Positions 28,583 to 36,874 of a stretch of DNA of 64,000 nucleotides are shown here, piece after piece; position 1 is the stretch's first letter, and each line of letters begins with the position of its first letter. The notes beneath the pieces were generated by a model. That model was not told where the DNA came from. It ran no database searches and saw only the letters and a list, made by a program, of their open reading frames with translations. The position numbers and the translations under genes were made by a program. The stretch is from Arsukibacterium sp. UBA3155 (lineage in GTDB: Bacteria > Pseudomonadota > Gammaproteobacteria > Enterobacterales > Alteromonadaceae), in contig DEYP01000015.1 in assembly GCA_002364615.1 (NCBI GenBank), positions 227,570 through 291,569 on the forward strand. Reading direction: 5' to 3'.

Positions 28583-29122
28583 TCAGTTGCCGGACCATAC
28601 TTCCACACTGAAATCAGGTTGATAATCAGCGCTGCTGTCTGAAATTTTCAACTCCAGTAACATCGCCTCGTCGGCTTTGGTAAAACGGTGACTGACGGCC
28701 CGCCGATAATCCCGGTCTTGCGGGCCCTTGCCAACAAATACCGCGGTAAGGGTATGCTCACCGGCCCGGATATTACCTTTATATAACGGCTGAATGGCAC
28801 CCCGTTGCAAACCTGCCAGTTCACTGGCCGTATACAGATGGGCATCAATCGACTCGTCATTTAGTTTCAATATTATGCTGTCTAGCTGGAACAAGCTGCC
28901 GGCATCAACCGACACAAAAACTGCCAGCTGAGTTTGTGGCGGAAACAGTAATTCCTCTTCCAGAATAAACAGCTCACGGTTCAGGGCAATCGCCTGCTGT
29001 TTTAACTGCTCCAGTTGCTGTTGAGCCGACGTTTCGGCGCTATCGGCGGCAGATACTGACAGTGCTGGCCACCCCAGAAGCAGGAGGCTAAACAACGCCG
29101 TGTTAATAAACTGAAATCTCAT
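28583..29122 (-). CDS. Small exported coiled-coil protein of unknown function
   Basis: 179 residues. A signal peptide (MRFQFINTALFSLLLLGWPALSVSA) is followed by a coiled-coil segment (SAQQQLEQLKQQAIALNRELFILEEELLFPP) and a C-terminal beta-rich domain (QLAVFVSVDAGSLFQLDSIIL, IRAGEHTLTAVFVGKGPQDRD, FSVEVWSG) that resembles PEGA-like or Ig-like surface folds in pattern. I do not recognise a named family. It lies twelve bases after the DUF3570 gene and overlaps or abuts the TPR gene. Likely a periplasmic part of the same apparatus. Confidence 0.7.
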   Translation of the reverse strand: MRFQFINTALFSLLLLGWPALSVSAADSAETSAQQQLEQLKQQAIALNRELFILEEELLFPPQTQLAVFVSVDAGSLFQLDSIILKLNDESIDAHLYTASELAGLQRGAIQPLYKGNIRAGEHTLTAVFVGKGPQDRDYRRAVSHRFTKADEAMLLELKISDSSADYQPDFSVEVWSGN

Positions 29123-29134
29123 GCTGCAACCCCA

Positions 29135-30274
29135 CTAAAAATAAACACTGAAAAAAGCCCGATACACGTTTGCAGTTAACCGGTACAACGGCTCGGCACC
29201 TGCCTCGGTGTCGGCGACAGTGACGTTACGAAAATTATTATAATTAAACCGGATGTGATCCCATTCCAGGTTAAGCTCTGGTTTGGCTGCCGGCCACCAC
29301 GACCAGCTGGCAAAGCGATAACTGACGCCAACACCCAGGCTCAGGTTATTAAAATCGCTGAGCTCTTTGTCTCTGGCCATAAAATTCTGCTGATTGGCAA
29401 ACTGAAATAAGTCAGCGTAGAAAGATGCCTGACTTTGCTGATACCAGCGCACATGACTGTCGAAAACCCAGCGCTCCCGAAACGGATGCACATACTCCAG
29501 CTCGGCATCAAACGCCTGAATATCCCAACTGTCCTGATAATGCCGCAACGAGGCAGTCAGTGCCGCCCGGTACGGTAAATAAAATTTATTCACCAGCCCC
29601 AGTGCAAAGGTGTTGCGGGTATTGGGGTAGCGTTCAAACTGATAGCCATAACCAAGCTCTGCTAACGGATCACGGTAACGCACACTACGATAAGGGTTAT
29701 TTAAAAACCCCTGCTCCATATCCACTTCAGCATTCAGAGCACTTATCCAGCGGGTGGTCAGTACCTGGGTAATGCCCAGGCTGTAGCTGTAGCGGCGCAG
29801 CTCTTCACTAAAACTCTCATCACCATTGCGGCCGATTTCATCATTGCCTGCCGCGGCATTTAAGCTCAGGGTGGTCATGCCACCAAAGGTATCGTGTGCC
29901 ACACCCAATGAGATAGATTTCGCGTTATAGTCATCTTCGTCACTTTGTGCATAATTTAACGACAAGATACTGTTGCCTGTCAGATAATCTACGCCCACCC
30001 GGCTTTCAATCCGGGTTTCACTGTAGGCTGACGCCGTAGCGACGACATCAATTGAGGCGCCGGATACGGTATCCACGTAATAAAAACCCGATACCGATAC
30101 CTGCTCACCTATTTTGCTACGTAGCATTAATGCCGGACCATCGATGGATACCCCACCGCCCTGATAACTGTGATGCATCAGGTCAACCCGGTTGTCGGGC
30201 AGCACTGCAGCTGACAAGATGCCACTGTGCAGCAACAGCGTCAGCGTCGCTAACCACCACCTAGTTACAGCCAC
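29135..30274 (-). CDS. DUF3570 outer-membrane beta-barrel protein
   Basis: Predicted outer-membrane barrel, 379 residues from GTG 30274. I chose that start because GGAGG lies five bases upstream and the product then has a compact signal peptide (MAVTRWWLATLTLLLHSGILSA); the frame is open far upstream, but those residues overlap the DUF4266 gene. The mature protein begins AVLPDNRVDLMHHSYQGGGV and has alternating strands throughout: VSVSGFYYVDTVSGASIDVV, ETRIESRVGVDYLTG, MTTLSLNAAAGNDE, RYSYSLGITQVLT, ending with RAFFSVYF, whose terminal aromatic residue is usual for barrels. DUF3570 proteins commonly follow DUF4266 lipoproteins. Their cargo or function is not known to me. Confidence 0.82.
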   Translation of the reverse strand: MAVTRWWLATLTLLLHSGILSAAVLPDNRVDLMHHSYQGGGVSIDGPALMLRSKIGEQVSVSGFYYVDTVSGASIDVVATASAYSETRIESRVGVDYLTGNSILSLNYAQSDEDDYNAKSISLGVAHDTFGGMTTLSLNAAAGNDEIGRNGDESFSEELRRYSYSLGITQVLTTRWISALNAEVDMEQGFLNNPYRSVRYRDPLAELGYGYQFERYPNTRNTFALGLVNKFYLPYRAALTASLRHYQDSWDIQAFDAELEYVHPFRERWVFDSHVRWYQQSQASFYADLFQFANQQNFMARDKELSDFNNLSLGVGVSYRFASWSWWPAAKPELNLEWDHIRFNYNNFRNVTVADTEAGAEPLYRLTANVYRAFFSVYF

Positions 30275-30509
30275 AACCGCCTCCGCCACTACCATCAGCC
30301 CCTTTGGCGGCCTCGCGCGAATCCCGCACATGAGCACTGTGCTGTAACGCAACCGGATGGCGGCCAAATGCCATAATCGGATCAGCGAGCTCTGCCCGCT
30401 CATAGGGCTTAACCCAGGGTTCTATGCTGGCACAGCCCGCCAGCGTGCCCAGCATCAGGGCAGCCGCCAGCAGTTTAGTTGCGTAGCAGGGTTTTAATAT
30501 CATTTTCAT
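30261..30509 (-). CDS. DUF4266 small lipoprotein
   Basis: 82-residue lipoprotein; likely start ATG 30509 (or the ATG two codons later), giving a signal with lipobox TLAGCAS. The mature protein is only about 55 residues: SIEPWVKPYERAELADPIM, then a His/Arg-containing segment ending in a Gly/Cys tail (DGSGGGGCGCN). This tail and the WVKPYER-LADPIM block fit DUF4266. The start overlaps the TlpA gene by about 35 bases. The codons for the Gly-rich tail contain the GGAGG that serves as ribosome-binding site for the DUF3570 gene. The two C-terminal Cys, next to a thioredoxin gene, suggest a redox or metal-binding role (inference). Confidence 0.78.
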   Translation of the reverse strand: MKMILKPCYATKLLAAALMLGTLAGCASIEPWVKPYERAELADPIMAFGRHPVALQHSAHVRDSREAAKGADGSGGGGCGCN

Positions 30510-30984
30510 ACTTTTGCTCGTAGCCAGGCTTGTAACCGCGGTGCACACTATGCACATCACCGTCTTTGTTAATAATTACCGTGGTCGGCATGGCCTGTAC
30601 CTGATAACTTTCAGACACACTGTTTTCGGTATCAAACAGGATCGGAAACTCAACCCGGGTTTTGCTCAGATATTTCTGGGCGGCACTGCTATCTGCCTCG
30701 ACATTTACGCCCCAGATCTGCACGCCCAACGGTTGATATTTACTGGCCAGCTTATCCAGCTCTGGCATTTCCTGAATACAAGGGCCACACCAGCTGGCCC
30801 AGAAATTCAGTACGATAATATCGCCACGTTGCTCAGCCAGACGCAGATTAACGCCGCTTAAGGCTTTGAGGGTAAAGTCAGGCGCTGCAGCACGTTGACC
30901 GGCGCTATTATTGGCAATAGCACTGGCACTTTGGGCACTTAATGGCAGCACAGTTAACAACAAACCTAATAACAGTGTTTTCAT
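30475..30984 (-). CDS. TlpA-like periplasmic thioredoxin
   Basis: 169 residues with a signal peptide (MKTLLLGLLLTVLPLSAQSASA). The thioredoxin/AhpC-TSA fold of the TlpA/ResA type is clear: APDFTLKALSGVNLRLAEQRG, VLNFWASWCGPCIQEMPEL with the CGPC active site near residue 67, GVNVEADSSAAQKYL, YQVQAMPTTVIINKDGDV with the cis-Pro loop. Such proteins reduce disulfides in the periplasm, for instance in haem-binding CxxCH sites before haem attachment or in specific partners. Here there are two kinds of candidates in the same gene run: the CxxCH proteins and the Cys-tailed DUF4266 lipoprotein. Sixteen bases after the upstream barrel gene. Confidence 0.92.
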   Translation of the reverse strand: MKTLLLGLLLTVLPLSAQSASAIANNSAGQRAAAPDFTLKALSGVNLRLAEQRGDIIVLNFWASWCGPCIQEMPELDKLASKYQPLGVQIWGVNVEADSSAAQKYLSKTRVEFPILFDTENSVSESYQVQAMPTTVIINKDGDVHSVHRGYKPGYEQKYENDIKTLLRN

Positions 30985-31000
30985 ACTACTTTCCCATTAG

Positions 31001-31642
31001 TTAAAAATAGACCGCAAGACCCAGCGCCACATTAAGGTTATGAGTCGTTTTCTGCTCTGCTAAAATAGTGGTTTCAAACACATAGTCGGTTACCACTAAA
31101 TCAAGCGCAAGCCAGTCAGTTACATACACGCGAAACTGACTGCCAACTTTAAAAGCAAATACTTTGTCACCGGCAAAATCGACATTACCGGCTCCGGCAA
31201 ACAGCGACCAACCGGTATTTACCGCATAATTACTGCCAAGGTAAACCTGGCCGGGCAGCAATACATAACCGAGCTCAGCGCCGTAATAAAGCCACTCGCG
31301 CTCACTGTCAGTTAACAGCGGCGCCGCGCCACTTAACCGCTCGTACGATGTCAGGCCGGCTTTAGCCATGGCATATTCGGCACTGATGTATAAATCTTCA
31401 TTAATATGGTAACTCAGCTGCAATGCGCCCAGGCCACTGCTGCCAAAGTCTTCGATCGCCAGTATTCCGCCACGCAGGGCAATCACAAAATTCTCCGTAT
31501 CCAACCGTGCAGGAATGATCTCTGACTGCTCTATTTGCGGTTCAATTCTGCTATTGCTGTCGCCCGGTTGCTGTGCAAGCGCCAGCGGGGATAACAACCA
31601 TAAAGCGCTGACTAAAATGCCAGACGTAAGCCTATTAACCAT
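31001..31642 (-). CDS. Outer-membrane beta-barrel protein (myxobacterial OMP-like)
   Basis: 213 residues: signal peptide (MVNRLTSGILVSALWLLSPLALAQ), a short polar part (IEPQIEQSEIIPARLDTENF) and an eight-stranded-barrel-like region: FVIALRGGILAIEDFG, GALQLSYHINEDLYISAEYAMA, WLYYGAELGYVLLPG, YAVNTGWSLFAGAG, FAFKVGSQFRVYVTDWLALDLVVTDYVFET, ending NVALGLAVYF with terminal Phe. The general pattern is like the OMP family described mainly from myxobacteria (TIGR04565-type); I cannot confirm by search. Overlaps the preceding SH3-barrel gene by 31 bases. Such barrels pair with TPR and TonB-like proteins in the Glt/Nfs systems. Confidence 0.78.
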   Translation of the reverse strand: MVNRLTSGILVSALWLLSPLALAQQPGDSNSRIEPQIEQSEIIPARLDTENFVIALRGGILAIEDFGSSGLGALQLSYHINEDLYISAEYAMAKAGLTSYERLSGAAPLLTDSEREWLYYGAELGYVLLPGQVYLGSNYAVNTGWSLFAGAGNVDFAGDKVFAFKVGSQFRVYVTDWLALDLVVTDYVFETTILAEQKTTHNLNVALGLAVYF

Positions 31643-32325
31643 GTATTCGTCTCTTCATTAATATCGCGGTCAGTACTGACCAGCGCTCTGCGATAACGCA
31701 AAGTAGCCTGTGCCCGCTCGGTTAGCGGATAGTTCAAACCCATTTCCATTGTTGCCAGCGGGCTGGTGCGCTCCTCGGTTTGCACTAATACGGTGCGCGG
31801 CCGGGTTAACAGTACGCCACCGCCTAACGCCACATAAGGTGACACCTGCCAATGTGGCCAGGGGCTGACGCTCAGTTGCAGCAGATACTGCTGGCTGCTG
31901 GCTTGCTGGCCACTGCCCTGACCGGCGCTCAGTTCTATTGCTATAACGTCAGAAAACAAATAACTGCCGCTTAGCTGGTAATAACTGGTGCCGGCAAAAT
32001 CGCCTGCTGCCAATCCAAGCTCCCAGTGGCGCTGGCCCTGGTCGGCCTGCCACAGTGCCGTGATGCTTTGCTCAGCACCTGGCAGGTATAAATAATCCAG
32101 ATCGGTCGCGGCGAGCCATAACTGATGCTGGCGAAACTGCACTTTTACCCAACCCGTTCGCTGCATCAGCAATTGCAGACTGTCGCTTTTCAGTGCTACT
32201 TCAACTACCGGATAACCGCGACCCGGCCCGGTGCGTAAATCAACGTAGTCCTTTTGCACCAATACCTGTTGTGCCAGCACCGGTGCAACCAAAGCAAAAA
32301 ACAGTAACGTAGCGCACCAACGCAT
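31612..32325 (-). CDS. SH3-domain plus beta-barrel outer-membrane protein
   Basis: 237 residues. After a signal peptide (MRWCATLLFFALVAPVLA) comes a bacterial SH3 domain (about 20-80: VLVQKDYVDLRTGPGRGYPVV, QRTGWVKVQFRQHQLWL), a fold that often binds peptidoglycan or peptides. The C-terminal 150 residues look like a small barrel: HWELGLAAGDFAGTSYYQLSGSYLFSDVIAIELSAG, WQVSPYVALGGGVLL, ending WLIGLRLAF with a terminal Phe. The ATG follows the TAG of the upstream gene with no gap. A cell-wall-anchored barrel would suit a machine that spans the envelope. Confidence 0.78.
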   Translation of the reverse strand: MRWCATLLFFALVAPVLAQQVLVQKDYVDLRTGPGRGYPVVEVALKSDSLQLLMQRTGWVKVQFRQHQLWLAATDLDYLYLPGAEQSITALWQADQGQRHWELGLAAGDFAGTSYYQLSGSYLFSDVIAIELSAGQGSGQQASSQQYLLQLSVSPWPHWQVSPYVALGGGVLLTRPRTVLVQTEERTSPLATMEMGLNYPLTERAQATLRYRRALVSTDRDINEETNTWLIGLRLAF

Positions 32326-34932
32326 CTAGTCAGGCTCCACGGCAAAGGGCGAGTTATAATACTGTGCGCCCATGTCCAGCCAATGGCTTAACAGCCGCAG
32401 CTCTGCTGATGACAAATAGCCCTGATGACTGCCACCTGGCGTAAACTGCTGGAAAAACCGCGAGCTGGCACGTGACCCAGCGACCCGCATGCTCGGTGCT
32501 ACCGTCACGGTAACCATTACCGGGATCGGATCGCCGTTTTCATCCAGAATGAGTTCGCCATCGGCATCCCGTAAAAATACCGGATTGCCATTGCCATCTA
32601 CCGCTTGAACCAGACGATCAACCAGCACGCCACCGATAACCTCTTGCTCATTATCGTTGCTGAGCAATTCCCGGTAACTGGCAAACTGCTCCGCCTGAAT
32701 ATCGGAGGCCTGATTGGTCAGCTCCAGTTGTGCCGCCGGCACTGTGGAATTGCCTGCAGCATCTGTGCGGCTATGACAACTGACACAGGTGTTATCGCGC
32801 AGTAATTCGCTGGTTATCGGATCAAACTGACGGCGATCGAGCTGCCACAATGGCTGAATATGGGTTGGATAATCAATTCTTAAGCGACAGGCAGCCTGCC
32901 AACTGTCAAAACACTCAAGGCCAACCGGTGCAGTAGTCAGAAGATCAGCAAATAGATTTTGTTCGCTCGGATCAGGTTGCCGTAACGCCGGATCGGTCCA
33001 GATATCTTCAAATTTTAAACCGGCACTGAGCGTTTGCTCACCCAGCAGTCGCGCTATGGTCTGGGCCATAGTTTCACCGGCGTTAGGTGGTAGTAAAGGG
33101 TTGGCATTAGGAAACGCGGACGTTGCACTGGCCGGGCCCGGGTTAATGCTGGGCCACTCGCCACTGACCCTGCCGTGCGGGCGGGTATTATTGGCCGCAT
33201 GGCAACCATTACAACTTAACGTTTCGCCAGCAGCCAGAGTAATCCACTGCTGATGCTGTGGCGATACCGCCTGGCCGTCGCTATTGAGTAAACTCAGCGC
33301 CAATGGCACGTTGGCTGGCACTTTTACCCTGACCGAACCGTCGGGTTGCACAGGTACAATGCCAACCAGCTCACGCATTAGCTGACGCCGGTTTACCCCA
33401 AAGGCAAAATTAGGTACCTCACGTACTTCCTCTGGTGGAATAGGTACGCCCCGAACCAGACTCATATAGCGCACCGGCCGCTCGGCGGCACTGGTTTGCA
33501 TTGGATCAGCGAGCTGTGCTACCGGCAAAACCGCTTCGCCACCAATATCATACACACTGCGAATATCTAAAATGGCTTCACCATTTGCGACCAGTTCAGC
33601 ATCAGCATCTGGGTTGGCGGGTAAAAATACCGGCCGGGTATACTGCTGCAATACCACTGCATCACTTAACAATTGTTGCTCAGCACCAAGTTTCACCGGT
33701 ACCTGAGTCTGCTTAATTAAATCGAACAGCCATAAACCATACAACGGGCTCGCGGCCGGGAACGCTGCCGGGTCATCCAGTTGATTACAACTGGTAATCA
33801 CCTCATCCACCACTACCCTGCACGGCGACCAGCTCACCAGAAACCGCTCTGAGCCATCTTTAAGGGCAAAAATATCCTGCACCAGACCCGCAGGCTCCGG
33901 CCGGCCTGAATTATCGAAGCTCCAGGGCAGCAACGGCGCTTGCGCCGGTAAATTAAGTACTTCCTGATACAGCGGCTGTTCGTTATCGCTGGCCAGTGCC
34001 AGCGCAATCTGAACTGGTAATGCATTTAAGCTCTGCTGGTTACGGCTGCGCAGCAATGTTGCAACCTCATCGTTGGCCAATACCAGCGGTTTAGCAAAGT
34101 CGACCTGGCTGTTCGCTGCACCGGTTTGATGAGAATGCCAGCCATAGACTAACTGATTGGCCGAACCGTCCGGGCGCATCTGATACCAGTTAAACATATT
34201 GCGATCGCTTTGGTTATCCCAGCGACTATATAAAATATGTCCATCAGCCAGCACCACCGGATACAAGTCATGGCTCAGGTTAAAGCTAATTTGCTCAATC
34301 TCAGAACCGTCTGCATTCATCACATGCAGGTTAAACGCGGGGCCCTGTAAATCTTCATGTAAGCCACTGTACTGCGGCTTAAATTCGTCCAGTAAAATTT
34401 GCCGGGCTTTTTGTTGACGGGTAGAACTGAACACAATACGGCCATCGGCCAGGAATCCCGGGCTGATATCATGCCCTTGCTCTGCCAGCAGCGGGTCTGT
34501 TATCACCGGTGCCACAGTATTGCTGCTACGACTATAGCGCCAGAGACTCCAGCTCGGCTGCAATTCCTCTGGTACATCCTCCAGTTCCGGCGGGCGCAGC
34601 GCAAATATCAGGGTGTCGCCATCCGGCGATAGTGCCAGATCCTTAACATCGTATGGGGCACCGGCAAACAAATCAGCCAGTAGCTCACGCTCTGCCGACT
34701 GAGCAAATGCATTTTGTTTCAGAAATAGCTGTGCGCCTGGATTAAATGTCTCTGGAGCAACTAAATTGGGTTGATAAGGGTTACCTTCCTGATCTAGCAA
34801 GGGCCGGGCAACAAATGCCAGCGGGTATTCCTGAGCAACCGGATCGTTAGGTTCGTCCTGCACGCTGATATCGGCATTACAACCTACCAGAACGCATAAA
34901 CAGGCCAGTAACAGAAAAGTGTGTTTAATCAT
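32326..34932 (-). CDS. HzsA-related lipoprotein with two CxxCH haem motifs
   Basis: First gene of the 20 kb locus, 868 residues. The N-terminus is a lipoprotein signal (MIKHTFLLLACLCVLVGCNA). The first part has PD40/TolB-like propeller blocks (VKDLALSPDGDTLIFALRPPE, DISPGFLADGRIVFSSTRQQ, DLYPVVLADGHILYSRWDNQ). The second part has haem motifs CNGCH near residue 573 and CVSCH near 714, followed by RVAGSRASSRFFQQF and a C-terminal LSSAELRLLSHWLDMGAQYYNSPF, typical of diheme cytochrome-like proteins. The overall make-up resembles proteins annotated as HzsA-related (hydrazine synthase alpha subunit-like). No HzsB/HzsC genes are present, so no anammox role is implied. The gene is preceded by a 313-base region that should carry the promoter of the whole run. 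Confidence 0.8.
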   Translation of the reverse strand: MIKHTFLLLACLCVLVGCNADISVQDEPNDPVAQEYPLAFVARPLLDQEGNPYQPNLVAPETFNPGAQLFLKQNAFAQSAERELLADLFAGAPYDVKDLALSPDGDTLIFALRPPELEDVPEELQPSWSLWRYSRSSNTVAPVITDPLLAEQGHDISPGFLADGRIVFSSTRQQKARQILLDEFKPQYSGLHEDLQGPAFNLHVMNADGSEIEQISFNLSHDLYPVVLADGHILYSRWDNQSDRNMFNWYQMRPDGSANQLVYGWHSHQTGAANSQVDFAKPLVLANDEVATLLRSRNQQSLNALPVQIALALASDNEQPLYQEVLNLPAQAPLLPWSFDNSGRPEPAGLVQDIFALKDGSERFLVSWSPCRVVVDEVITSCNQLDDPAAFPAASPLYGLWLFDLIKQTQVPVKLGAEQQLLSDAVVLQQYTRPVFLPANPDADAELVANGEAILDIRSVYDIGGEAVLPVAQLADPMQTSAAERPVRYMSLVRGVPIPPEEVREVPNFAFGVNRRQLMRELVGIVPVQPDGSVRVKVPANVPLALSLLNSDGQAVSPQHQQWITLAAGETLSCNGCHAANNTRPHGRVSGEWPSINPGPASATSAFPNANPLLPPNAGETMAQTIARLLGEQTLSAGLKFEDIWTDPALRQPDPSEQNLFADLLTTAPVGLECFDSWQAACRLRIDYPTHIQPLWQLDRRQFDPITSELLRDNTCVSCHSRTDAAGNSTVPAAQLELTNQASDIQAEQFASYRELLSNDNEQEVIGGVLVDRLVQAVDGNGNPVFLRDADGELILDENGDPIPVMVTVTVAPSMRVAGSRASSRFFQQFTPGGSHQGYLSSAELRLLSHWLDMGAQYYNSPFAVEPD

Positions 34933-35201
34933 TATGAGTAATACCGGCCACCTACTGCGATGACAACAATGTTAAAAAAAAATGTTTTTAAGTAAAAAAC
35001 AGGCTTATCAGATTACCGTTGGCTATACGTCAGGGCAAGACAAAATTTTTCAGATCAGCAGTGCTACGGCGATATCATGGCGCGCTGTGCAATAATAGCA
35101 AATAGGCCTTTTCGGGGTTTTTCTGCAGTCTCAACCATTTATAACCGGTTAACGCCCGTTTTAACTGTTGGCAACTCGCGTTTTTTTAAAGATAAAAAAA
35201 C
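34933..35201. other. Intergenic region upstream of the 20 kb locus
   Basis: No gene seen. The region is A/T-rich near 34971-35000 (runs of A and T) and should hold the promoter of the minus-strand locus. A possible minus-strand pair TTGCCC and TAATCT separated by 17 bases lies near 35010-35040, but it is weak and I do not call it. The ribosome-binding site of the first gene is also weak. The right end of the gap is the recA terminator. Confidence 0.5.
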
Positions 35202-35231
35202 AAAAAAGCCAGCAAAAATGCTGGCTTTTTT
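35202..35231 (-). terminator. recA Rho-independent terminator
   Basis: Stem GCCAGCA / TGCTGGC (35208-35214 with 35219-35225), four-base loop, flanked by A and T runs. On the minus strand it follows the recA stop by about 14 bases and is followed by a T-rich run. It is nearly symmetrical and could work both ways. Confidence 0.9.
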
Positions 35232-35245
35232 ATAGTATAAAAGTA

Positions 35246-36289
35246 TTACATATCGGCTTCAAACTCGGCCGGTATCGCTTCTTCAATTACTTTCTCGCCC
35301 GGTTTCAGTAACAAACGGCTGCGTAATTCTTTTTCAATTTCATCGGCAATGGCCGGATTCTCAATCAGGAACTTCATGGCATTGGCTTTACCCTGGCCAA
35401 TTTTATTACCCTGATAGGCGTACCAGGCACCCGACTTATCGACCAGGCCCTGCGCCACGCCTAAATCAATCAACTCGCCGTTTTTGTTAATACCGGCGCC
35501 ATACTGAATAATAAATTCAGCCTGTTTAAAGGGCGGCGCCACCTTATTTTTTACCACTTTAACCCGGGTTTCATTACCGGTAATTTCATCACCCTCTTTT
35601 ACCGAACCAATCCGGCGAATATCCAGCCGCACTGAGGCATAAAATTTAAGGGCGTTACCACCGGTAGTGGTTTCCGGGTTACCAAACATCACGCCGATTT
35701 TCATGCGGATTTGGTTAATAAAAATACATAAGGTATTAGAACGCTTAATATTACCGGTAAGCTTACGCAGCGCTTGTGACATTAAACGGGCTTGCAAGCC
35801 CATGTGGCTGTCACCCATGTCACCTTCAATCTCCGCTTTTGGCGTTAATGCTGCCACGGAGTCGACCACCACAATATCTACTGCCGCCGAGCGCACCAGC
35901 ATGTCACAAATTTCCAGTGCCTGTTCACCGGTATCCGGTTGTGATACCAGTAGATCTTCTACTTTAACCCCTAGCTTCTTGGCATATACCGGATCCAGCG
36001 CGTGCTCAGCATCAATAAATGCACAGGTTTTACCGGCTTTCTGGGCTTCAGCAATCACCTGTAAAGTTAAGGTGGTTTTACCGGATGACTCAGGACCATA
36101 AATTTCGACAATCCGGCCATAGGGTAAGCCACCTATGCCAAGGGCAATATCCAGCCCCAGCGAACCAGTCGACACCGACGCAATGTCCAGCGCCGTGCTG
36201 TCGCCCAGGCGCATAATAGAACCTTTACCAAATTGGCGTTCGATTTGAGTCAGGGCTGCACCCAGGGCTTTTTGTTTATTGTCGTCCAT
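35246..36289 (-). CDS. recA: RecA recombinase
   Basis: ATP-dependent strand-exchange protein and SOS co-protease, 347 residues. Clear hallmarks: [22 protein letters not shown], Walker [10 protein letters not shown] near residue 66, Walker B-like [14 protein letters not shown], the L1/L2 loops ([23 protein letters not shown] and [35 protein letters not shown]) and an acidic C-terminus. ATG 36289 has TTGGAG upstream. A LexA box lies 33-48 bases in front of the start. Unlike the usual order, recX does not follow; a terminator does, then the 20 kb envelope locus. pncC is 52 bases upstream in the same orientation, as in many gammaproteobacteria. Confidence 0.99.
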   Translation of the reverse strand: MDDNKQKALGAALTQIERQFGKGSIMRLGDSTALDIASVSTGSLGLDIALGIGGLPYGRIVEIYGPESSGKTTLTLQVIAEAQKAGKTCAFIDAEHALDPVYAKKLGVKVEDLLVSQPDTGEQALEICDMLVRSAAVDIVVVDSVAALTPKAEIEGDMGDSHMGLQARLMSQALRKLTGNIKRSNTLCIFINQIRMKIGVMFGNPETTTGGNALKFYASVRLDIRRIGSVKEGDEITGNETRVKVVKNKVAPPFKQAEFIIQYGAGINKNGELIDLGVAQGLVDKSGAWYAYQGNKIGQGKANAMKFLIENPAIADEIEKELRSRLLLKPGEKVIEEAIPAEFEADM

Positions 36290-36321
36290 TGTTCACTCCA
36301 AAAATTCGGTTCGCACAAACA

Positions 36322-36337
36322 CTGTATGCTCGTACAG
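36322..36337 (-). promoter_or_regulatory. LexA (SOS) box of recA
   Basis: The 16-base palindrome CTGTATGCTCGTACAG matches the gammaproteobacterial SOS box (CTGT, eight bases, ACAG). It lies between pncC and recA on the template side of recA and overlaps the spacer of the likely recA promoter, so LexA should repress recA until DNA damage. Spacing and context closely follow E. coli recA. Confidence 0.92.
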
Positions 36338-36341
36338 TAGT

Positions 36342-36842
36342 CTAGTTTGGCAAAGCTGTCAATAATAAGATGCTGTGTTTAAGCGCATAATCGATGGCTT
36401 GCAGGCGCACCTGTTCGCGGTTGCCGCTAAACTGCTGCTGCTGGCTGCTAAGCTGGCCATTAAGCCAGAAACTAAACCAGACGGTGCCCACCGGTTTAGC
36501 AACCGAGCCACCGCCAGGCCCGGCAATACCGGATACCGCAATCGCTAGCTGGGCATTGGCTGTTGTTGCTGCTCCGCTGGCCATTTCTTTAACCGTTTCA
36601 TCGCTTACCGCGCCAAATTGTAATAAAGTAGCGCTGCGCACCCCCAACAGTTGCTGTTTGGCTTTGTTGCTGTAGGTAACGAAGCTGCGATCTAAATAGG
36701 CAGAGCTACCGGCCACGGCGGTTAAATAGTAAGCAATGCCGCCGCCGGTGCAGGATTCAGCAGTGGTGACAAACCACTTTTTTCGTAATAATAACGCACC
36801 CAGCTCTGCAGCCAGTTGCTCAGTATCGGTTGCCAGTGCCAT
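36342..36842 (-). CDS. pncC: Nicotinamide-nucleotide amidohydrolase (CinA C-terminal domain family)
   Basis: Deamidates nicotinamide mononucleotide to nicotinate mononucleotide in pyridine-nucleotide recycling. 166 residues with the CinA C-terminal domain alone: FVTTAESCTGGGIAYYLTAVAGSSAYLDRSFVTYSNKAK, GAVSDETVKEMASGA, AVSGIAGPGGGSVAKPVGTVWF. It is the stand-alone form that usually precedes recA. Divergent from mutS with only 32 bases between the starts, so the two promoters must overlap or lie inside the coding sequences. Confidence 0.95.
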   Translation of the reverse strand: MALATDTEQLAAELGALLLRKKWFVTTAESCTGGGIAYYLTAVAGSSAYLDRSFVTYSNKAKQQLLGVRSATLLQFGAVSDETVKEMASGAATTANAQLAIAVSGIAGPGGGSVAKPVGTVWFSFWLNGQLSSQQQQFSGNREQVRLQAIDYALKHSILLLTALPN

Positions 36843-36874
36843 AGCCAGTCCAACAGGAAAATCAGAGTTACATT

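Noticed and set aside
26727-28598. Many long minus- and plus-frame open frames across the Gln-rich TPR genes
   Set aside because: They come from CAG/CAA-rich codons read in other frames; they lack ribosome-binding sites and recognisable sequence.
32326-34932. True hydrazine synthase alpha subunit (anammox)
   Set aside because: Only the propeller and two CxxCH motifs are shared in outline; no beta or gamma subunit, hydroxylamine oxidoreductase or hydrazine dehydrogenase is present.
35000-35045. Promoter TTGCCC-17-TAATCT for the 20 kb locus
   Set aside because: Both hexamers match at only about half of their positions and the distance to the first gene is long; not strong enough to annotate.
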